Below, piece after piece: positions 6,588-9,934 of a DNA stretch of 9,934 nt. The position numbers and the translations under genes are program-made. Source of the DNA: Nitrospirota bacterium (GTDB lineage: Bacteria; NPL-UPA2; JAGMAN01); the NCBI GenBank assembly GCA_030605915.1, contig JAUWHM010000031.1:1-9934 (forward strand). Reading direction: 5' to 3'. Position 1 is the first letter of the stretch; each line of letters begins with the position of its first letter. A model generated the notes under the pieces. The model was given only the letters and a program-made list of their open reading frames with translations, made no database searches and was not told the DNA's origin.

Positions 6588-8732
6588 CTATAGTTTACCG
6601 CTACTCGGCTGATTTGTCAAGAAGCTCACTAAACCAGACATTGGCTTAAGGCCTACCCTCACAAGACTCTTGAGTTCCTCATTGTCAGAGATAAACTCAG
6701 CCCATTGCGGACCGTGCTTATAGTAGAAGGCAACAAATCCTCTACCTAACTCATTAGTCAATAAGTATTCATCCCGGAACTCAGAAAGGAGCTTTACCTC
6801 CTCAGCCATTGGCGTCCCATAAGCAGCCGTGGCAATGAAACAGCCGCCTCCTCCTCCTCCGCCATTGCCAGCAGAGGGAATAGCATTAGCACTCACACCG
6901 CTTGAATAGTTGGGGACCTCATCGTAAGTAAAGGCAGTATAGTAATATATTGTTCCATTGCTTATATTGTAATTATCTACATAACTTGTCCCCGTGCCGT
7001 CATAAATGTAGGTTGCGTTAGGGTCATCATAGGTTGTTGGATAGGTGGCAGTTTTGCGAAGTATCTTCACGCCTTTAAAATCTGGATAGTCAGTGAGTGA
7101 AGGATTCGTCCAGGTTAAGGTTACACTACTTCCCCCTGTAGCCGTGAAATTGGTCACATCAGCCGGGGGCGTCGTATCTGCAGCAACCGGAGTTACAAAA
7201 ATGCCTGCTCCTGCTGGAATATAGTCCTGGGTATTATCATAGGTAAAGGCAGTATAGTAATACCGAGTATCATTGGTGAGGTCAGTATCGGTTAAAGGGC
7301 TACTGGAATAGTTGCCGCTGCCACAATAGACAACTGTGGCTGCCCCAATGGAATCGCCGGCATTGTATGAGGTTCCATTTGTCGGCAGAGTACCCCCATA
7401 GTTACCCGCCCTTCGCAGCATCAATGTTCCAGCCCAGCTTGTGGCACTTAAGTTATTCCAACTTAAGTTAGCAAAATCCAGGTTAGTCCAGTTTAAGGAA
7501 ACCTGCCCATCCCCGAGCACCTTAGCAAAACCTGTGACACTGTCAGCCAGAGTGATGCGCTTACTTACTGACTTGGAGTTAGGGCTCACTCCAGTATTGG
7601 TAACGGCTACCTCAACGGTATACCAGAGGTCACCTCCTATAATTCCGGTGCCATTAACGTTCCAGGATACCTGAGTATTGGCTCCTACTGCTAAATCATC
7701 CACGGTCTTCAGAGCCGTCTCTCCTGAGGCAAGCTCCAACCCAAATGGAAGGCTCAGCTCAGTTGTTATACCGGTGAGGGTCTCCGTCACTCCAACGGCC
7801 GAGTTCTCTAAGAAAGCAACGATGGTAAAGGGATTGGGTGATAGCTCCTTATCAATGACAGAGAGGTTTCCCGGAGAGGTCAGTCCAACCACTAAAGGCA
7901 CTGCGCCGTCAATCTCTACGCTGCCCACACCATAGTAGGTGACGAAATCTCCGGATTCACCAGAACCAAGGCTGGCTGAAAACCAGTATACTCCAACGGC
8001 ACTGTCAGGATAATCGCCATCCGAGCCATCGAAAGGCTTATCAGGGTCAACCGTGAAATCATACTCGGTGCTAACGATATTCGACCAGTCAGCTGTGACG
8101 AAACGGTCCGGCTTAGTAGCCAACTCTCCCTGGAGAGTGCCTTGGCTAACTACGGTGGGATTGGTCAGATCATCGAAGGCTAAGTAATAGTTGGGGATAC
8201 TGGCGGAATCGAATTCCATCTCGTGAGTTACGGCTCCAGTCCCCGGAATCCTGAAAGGCGCCCCATCGTTGGGCCCCAGCATGGTATCAAGCATCACCCT
8301 GACAGCAACATTATGGGACGAGGCATCGTTGTTCTTTATTGAATATTTTATCATTACCCAGTCAGGGTCCCCGGAAGTCCAACTCGTTACTATGGTCAGA
8401 GTCTGGGTTACCTCAAGGATATTGTTAACATTGAAGACAGTGATATTAGAATCTCCAGAATTGTAAGGTGCTGTGGTCAGGGTGCCGATGGGACCGCTAT
8501 AATTTGTGAAGTTTGTGGCGTCAAGCTGAACAGTAGTAAAGGATGACCAGGGATTAGGATGTCCATATAATAGAATTGGTCCGTTGTTAGGCAATCCCAT
8601 GGTAAACTGCCCAGTTGTATCATTAATGGAGACCTCAATGTAGTTGTTGGATAGCAGCACTGCCTGGCAGACTGGAGAAGCAGTTAAGAGAACCAGGAAA
8701 GAAATTAAAAAGTAAAATGCAAACTTAGCCAT
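6588..8732 (-). CDS. Secreted FN3-repeat protein with C-terminal CFI-box domain
   Basis: Predicted exported protein of 714 residues; molecular function unknown. It has a signal peptide 1-24 (core FYFLISFLVLL, probable cleavage after VCQA). A beta-rich domain of about 25-275 follows, with VMLDTMLGPNDGAPFRIPG (146-164) and PDSAVGVYWFSASL (242-255), resembling a recurrent domain of bacterial surface proteins that has no assigned function as far as I know. An Ig-like beta region (about 280-395) precedes two FN3-like repeats (about 396-516 and 520-618), each with a YYYTAFTYD strand. A Gly7 linker leads to the CFI-box C-terminal domain from Cys631 (CFIATAAYGTPMAEEV, FRDEYLLTN, FYYKHGPQWAEFI). ATG 8732 is chosen because it opens a good signal peptide and overlaps the preceding stop as TAATG; there is no Shine-Dalgarno sequence. 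Adjacent gspC-D-E suggest a T2SS substrate, which is inference. No LPXTG or hydrophobic tail is present. Confidence 0.8.
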   Translation of the reverse strand: MAKFAFYFLISFLVLLTASPVCQAVLLSNNYIEVSINDTTGQFTMGLPNNGPILLYGHPNPWSSFTTVQLDATNFTNYSGPIGTLTTAPYNSGDSNITVFNVNNILEVTQTLTIVTSWTSGDPDWVMIKYSIKNNDASSHNVAVRVMLDTMLGPNDGAPFRIPGTGAVTHEMEFDSASIPNYYLAFDDLTNPTVVSQGTLQGELATKPDRFVTADWSNIVSTEYDFTVDPDKPFDGSDGDYPDSAVGVYWFSASLGSGESGDFVTYYGVGSVEIDGAVPLVVGLTSPGNLSVIDKELSPNPFTIVAFLENSAVGVTETLTGITTELSLPFGLELASGETALKTVDDLAVGANTQVSWNVNGTGIIGGDLWYTVEVAVTNTGVSPNSKSVSKRITLADSVTGFAKVLGDGQVSLNWTNLDFANLSWNNLSATSWAGTLMLRRAGNYGGTLPTNGTSYNAGDSIGAATVVYCGSGNYSSSPLTDTDLTNDTRYYYTAFTYDNTQDYIPAGAGIFVTPVAADTTPPADVTNFTATGGSSVTLTWTNPSLTDYPDFKGVKILRKTATYPTTYDDPNATYIYDGTGTSYVDNYNISNGTIYYYTAFTYDEVPNYSSGVSANAIPSAGNGGGGGGGCFIATAAYGTPMAEEVKLLSEFRDEYLLTNELGRGFVAFYYKHGPQWAEFISDNEELKSLVRVGLKPMSGLVSFLTNQPSSGKL
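6592..6620 (-). promoter_or_regulatory. Candidate sigma70-type promoter for the T2SS block
   Basis: On the - strand, a consensus -35 hexamer TTGACA (6620-6615) is followed after 17 bp by TAAACT (6597-6592), which matches four of six -10 positions. It lies in the last codons of the CFI-box gene and points at the gspC leader, so the palindrome would be in the transcript's 5' leader. Part of it encodes Leu-Thr-Asn at the protein C-terminus, so the match may be chance. Read-through from the upstream gene is the alternative. Confidence 0.3.
6753..6781 (-). repeat. 29-bp exact direct repeat shared with 9018-9046 (CFI-box coding)
   Basis: The stretch encoding the FRDEYLLTN region of the CFI-box domain is identical for 29 bp at 6753-6781 and 9018-9046. 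A second exact match of 23 bp, at 6805-6827 and 9070-9092, encodes the YGTPMAE region. Flanking sequence is diverged. The repeats mark paralogous C-terminal domains and could act as substrates for homologous recombination or gene conversion. Confidence 0.8.
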
Positions 8733-8797
8733 TATTCAGCTTTTTTAATCAACCAGATCAGGGGTTTTAATCCCATCCTAACCAGATTCTTCAAGAT
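8732..8797 (-). pseudogene. Relic (last ~20 codons) of a third CFI-box gene, coupled to the next start
   Basis: In the 132-bp gap between the two CFI-box genes, a - strand frame reads ILKNLVRMGLKPLIW and then LIKKAE before a TAA (8734-8732) that overlaps the next ATG by one base. This matches the tails of both neighbours: LKSLVRVGLKPMSGLV downstream (10 of the first 15 residues) and LKATVRCFLRPPIWLISK upstream (11 of 18). Codons differ widely from the downstream gene while residues are kept, so the copy diverged under protein-level selection before truncation. The CFIATAAYG part is missing; upstream codons back to 8866 show no similarity to the domain. A TTG at 8794 preceded by GGAGG (8803-8799, 4-nt spacing) could still start a 20-residue peptide and feed ribosomes to the next gene. 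Confidence 0.65.
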
Positions 8798-8799
8798 AC

Positions 8800-8861
8800 C
8801 TCCCCTCTGGGTCTGAGGTCTCCAAAGGCGACTCGCCGTGCCGAGATTAAGGTGAGGGGAG
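8800..8861 (-). repeat. Inverted repeat that could mask a ribosome site between the CFI-box genes
   Basis: On the - strand CTCCCCTC (8861-8854), three bases after the stop of the upstream CFI-box gene, is complementary over 8 bp to GAGGGGAG (8807-8800), which contains most of the GGAGG in front of the relic frame. The 46-nt interval includes a small GGCG-AGT-CGCC hairpin. No U-run follows, so a terminator is unlikely. A stem exposing or hiding the ribosome site is possible but unproven. Confidence 0.4.
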
Positions 8862-8864
8862 AAA

Positions 8865-9934
8865 TTAATCCTGTTCACTGTCCACTTTTGATATTAGCCA
8901 GATTGGTGGTCGTAGGAAGCAACGAACTGTAGCCTTAAGGGCAGGGCTTTTTTCAATATAATTTGCCCATTCAGGGCTATGCTGATAATAAAACTGTACA
9001 AACTCCTTTCCCCATCTATTAGTCAATAAGTATTCATCCCGGAACTTGGACAGAATTCTTACTTCCTCTGCCATTGGCGTCCCATAAGCAGCAGTGGCGA
9101 TAAAGCAGCCTCCGCCACCCCCGCCACCGTCGCCACCACTTGGTGTGGCGTAATCCTTAGCGTCAGTAGATGTATCAGCCTCATCCACATTACCCGAAGC
9201 ATAATTGCCCGAGGTGTCATAGGCAAAAGCGACATAGTAATAGGTGGTTCCGTTTGACAGACCCACATCCGTCCAGGTCTCCACATTTCTGGAGACAACT
9301 GCATGCGCGGTTCCATCATTGTAGCCTGAGGGATAGGAGCCGGCCTTTCTCCTGACCAGGACCCCGTCAAAATCAGCATTGGCTGTCCCTGAAGGATTGG
9401 TCCACTCTAGTTTCACCTGCTGGCTACCGGCTGTAGCCTTAAAATTGGTCACATTATCCGGTGGCGTCTCGTCTTTTCCCACCCCAGGCGGTGGTTCAGT
9501 GTCCGCTGACCAAGACTCAGACGCAGAAGGAGCAAAATCCTTGCCCTCACCGACCGCGCCTCCAGTAGTGTAAACGGCCGAATCGCCGTAGTAGGTAGAC
9601 TCTGCCACGGCGGAGGCATTCCAGGCCCGCAGATAGATTTTACCTCCCACATATTCATCAAGGAGATGGAAATCAGCATGGAATTTCCCTTCATCAGGGT
9701 TAAAAGGAAAACCACTTCCGATGCGGGCATAGTATTGTCCGATCACTGTTTCCAGTTCTAAAAGTTCATCGTCATCCGTAGCCGCTCCATTTACTCCGGG
9801 TAAATCAGCTTCACCGTCTGCTCCGGCATAGATACACTGGACCATATCGGAGCTAGAACTACCGTCGCCATAGAGGAAAGTTACCCCATCGGAATCAGTA
9901 ATTCCGTTCGAGCAATAAACCTCAATAGTTGCTG
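8865..9934 (-). CDS. FN3-repeat surface/secreted protein with C-terminal CFI-box domain (N-terminus outside window)
   Basis: The frame is open to the window edge; visible residues run from 9932 (355 codons), so the Met at 9845 is internal and any signal peptide lies outside. Function unknown. The first ~120 visible residues form a beta-rich module with IEVYCSNGI, IYAGADGEADLPG, GSGFPFNPDEGKFHADFHL and KIYLRAWNAS...YYGDSAVYTT. An FN3-like repeat follows (DETPPDNVTNFKATAG to NGTTYYYVAFAYD), then a short linker, seven glycines and the CFI-box domain from the Cys codon 9107-9105 (CFIATAAYGTPMAEEVRIL, KFRDEYLLTN, FVQFYYQHSPEWANYI), ending KVDSEQD. The C-terminal domain is closely related to that of the downstream gene, including 29-nt and 23-nt exact DNA matches, while the N-terminal modules differ. 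It is probably in one operon with the downstream gene and is a candidate substrate of the nearby T2SS; both are inference. No hydrophobic anchor is present at the C-terminus. Confidence 0.78.
   Translation of the reverse strand, partial: ATIEVYCSNGITDSDGVTFLYGDGSSSSDMVQCIYAGADGEADLPGVNGAATDDDELLELETVIGQYYARIGSGFPFNPDEGKFHADFHLLDEYVGGKIYLRAWNASAVAESTYYGDSAVYTTGGAVGEGKDFAPSASESWSADTEPPPGVGKDETPPDNVTNFKATAGSQQVKLEWTNPSGTANADFDGVLVRRKAGSYPSGYNDGTAHAVVSRNVETWTDVGLSNGTTYYYVAFAYDTSGNYASGNVDEADTSTDAKDYATPSGGDGGGGGGGCFIATAAYGTPMAEEVRILSKFRDEYLLTNRWGKEFVQFYYQHSPEWANYIEKSPALKATVRCFLRPPIWLISKVDSEQD

Noticed and set aside
6588..6842. LPXTG, PEP-CTERM or autotransporter C-terminal anchor
   Set aside because: The C-terminus has no sortase motif, no hydrophobic helix followed by basic residues, and no beta-barrel; it is the soluble-looking CFI-box domain.
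6928..7262. 20-bp exact repeat at 6928-6947 and 7243-7262 as a separate repeat element
   Set aside because: It encodes the same YYYTAFTY strand in the two adjacent FN3-like repeats and is explained by protein-domain duplication.
8865..9845. ATG at 9845 as the start of the right-hand CFI-box gene
   Set aside because: The frame stays open to 9932 with plausible protein sequence, and the segment after this Met has no signal peptide, so the Met is internal.
1..9934. tRNA, rRNA, CRISPR array, transposase or integrase
   Set aside because: None was seen: no regularly spaced repeats, no recognisable transposase or integrase protein, and intergenic gaps are too short and lack tRNA- or rRNA-like sequence.

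Overview
The window comes from a diderm (outer-membrane) bacterium of moderate GC content, because it carries type II secretion system (T2SS) genes including an outer-membrane secretin. The mix of T2SS genes with fibronectin-III-like surface proteins ending in a Gly-tract/CFIATAAYG C-terminal domain is typical of uncultured lineages (candidate phyla or deltaproteobacteria-like groups). The phylum cannot be fixed from sequence alone. No rRNA, tRNA, transposase, integrase or CRISPR array is visible.

Left end, + strand (1-1784): the 3' part of an isocitrate/isopropylmalate dehydrogenase family gene (probably the leucine enzyme LeuB) overlaps aspartate-semialdehyde dehydrogenase (asd) by 4 bp. 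This is an amino-acid biosynthesis operon (leucine; lysine/threonine/methionine). It runs convergently into the next block with only 26 bp between stop codons, and that gap holds a 14-bp perfect palindrome.

Middle, - strand (1811-6458): a compact block transcribed right to left, made of a 31-codon mini-ORF, gspC, gspD and gspE. Mini-ORF and gspC overlap as TAATG, gspC and gspD as ATGA, and gspD and gspE are 9 bp apart. Together they supply the inner-membrane/secretin connector, the outer-membrane channel and the cytoplasmic ATPase of a T2SS. The GspF platform protein and the pseudopilins are not next to them. The 224-bp leader before gspC holds an imperfect palindrome that could form alternative hairpins, and a promoter-like sequence lies just upstream of it.

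Right end, - strand (6588-9934): two genes for secreted, modular beta-sandwich proteins with FN3-like repeats. Each ends in a Gly7 linker followed by the same ~80-residue C-terminal domain starting CFIATAAYG (the 'CFI-box' C-terminal domain). The upstream gene is cut by the window edge. Between the two genes is a short frame encoding a third copy of only the last ~20 residues of that domain; its stop codon overlaps the start of the next gene. This looks like the relic of a third CFI-box gene, and it could now act as a translational-coupling leader.

The most interesting hypothesis is that the CFI-box proteins are substrates of the adjacent T2SS, and that the invariant Gly-tract-Cys domain is a sorting or anchoring signal. 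This is inferred from position and from analogy with GlyGly-CTERM and MYXO-CTERM systems. It is not shown by the sequence.
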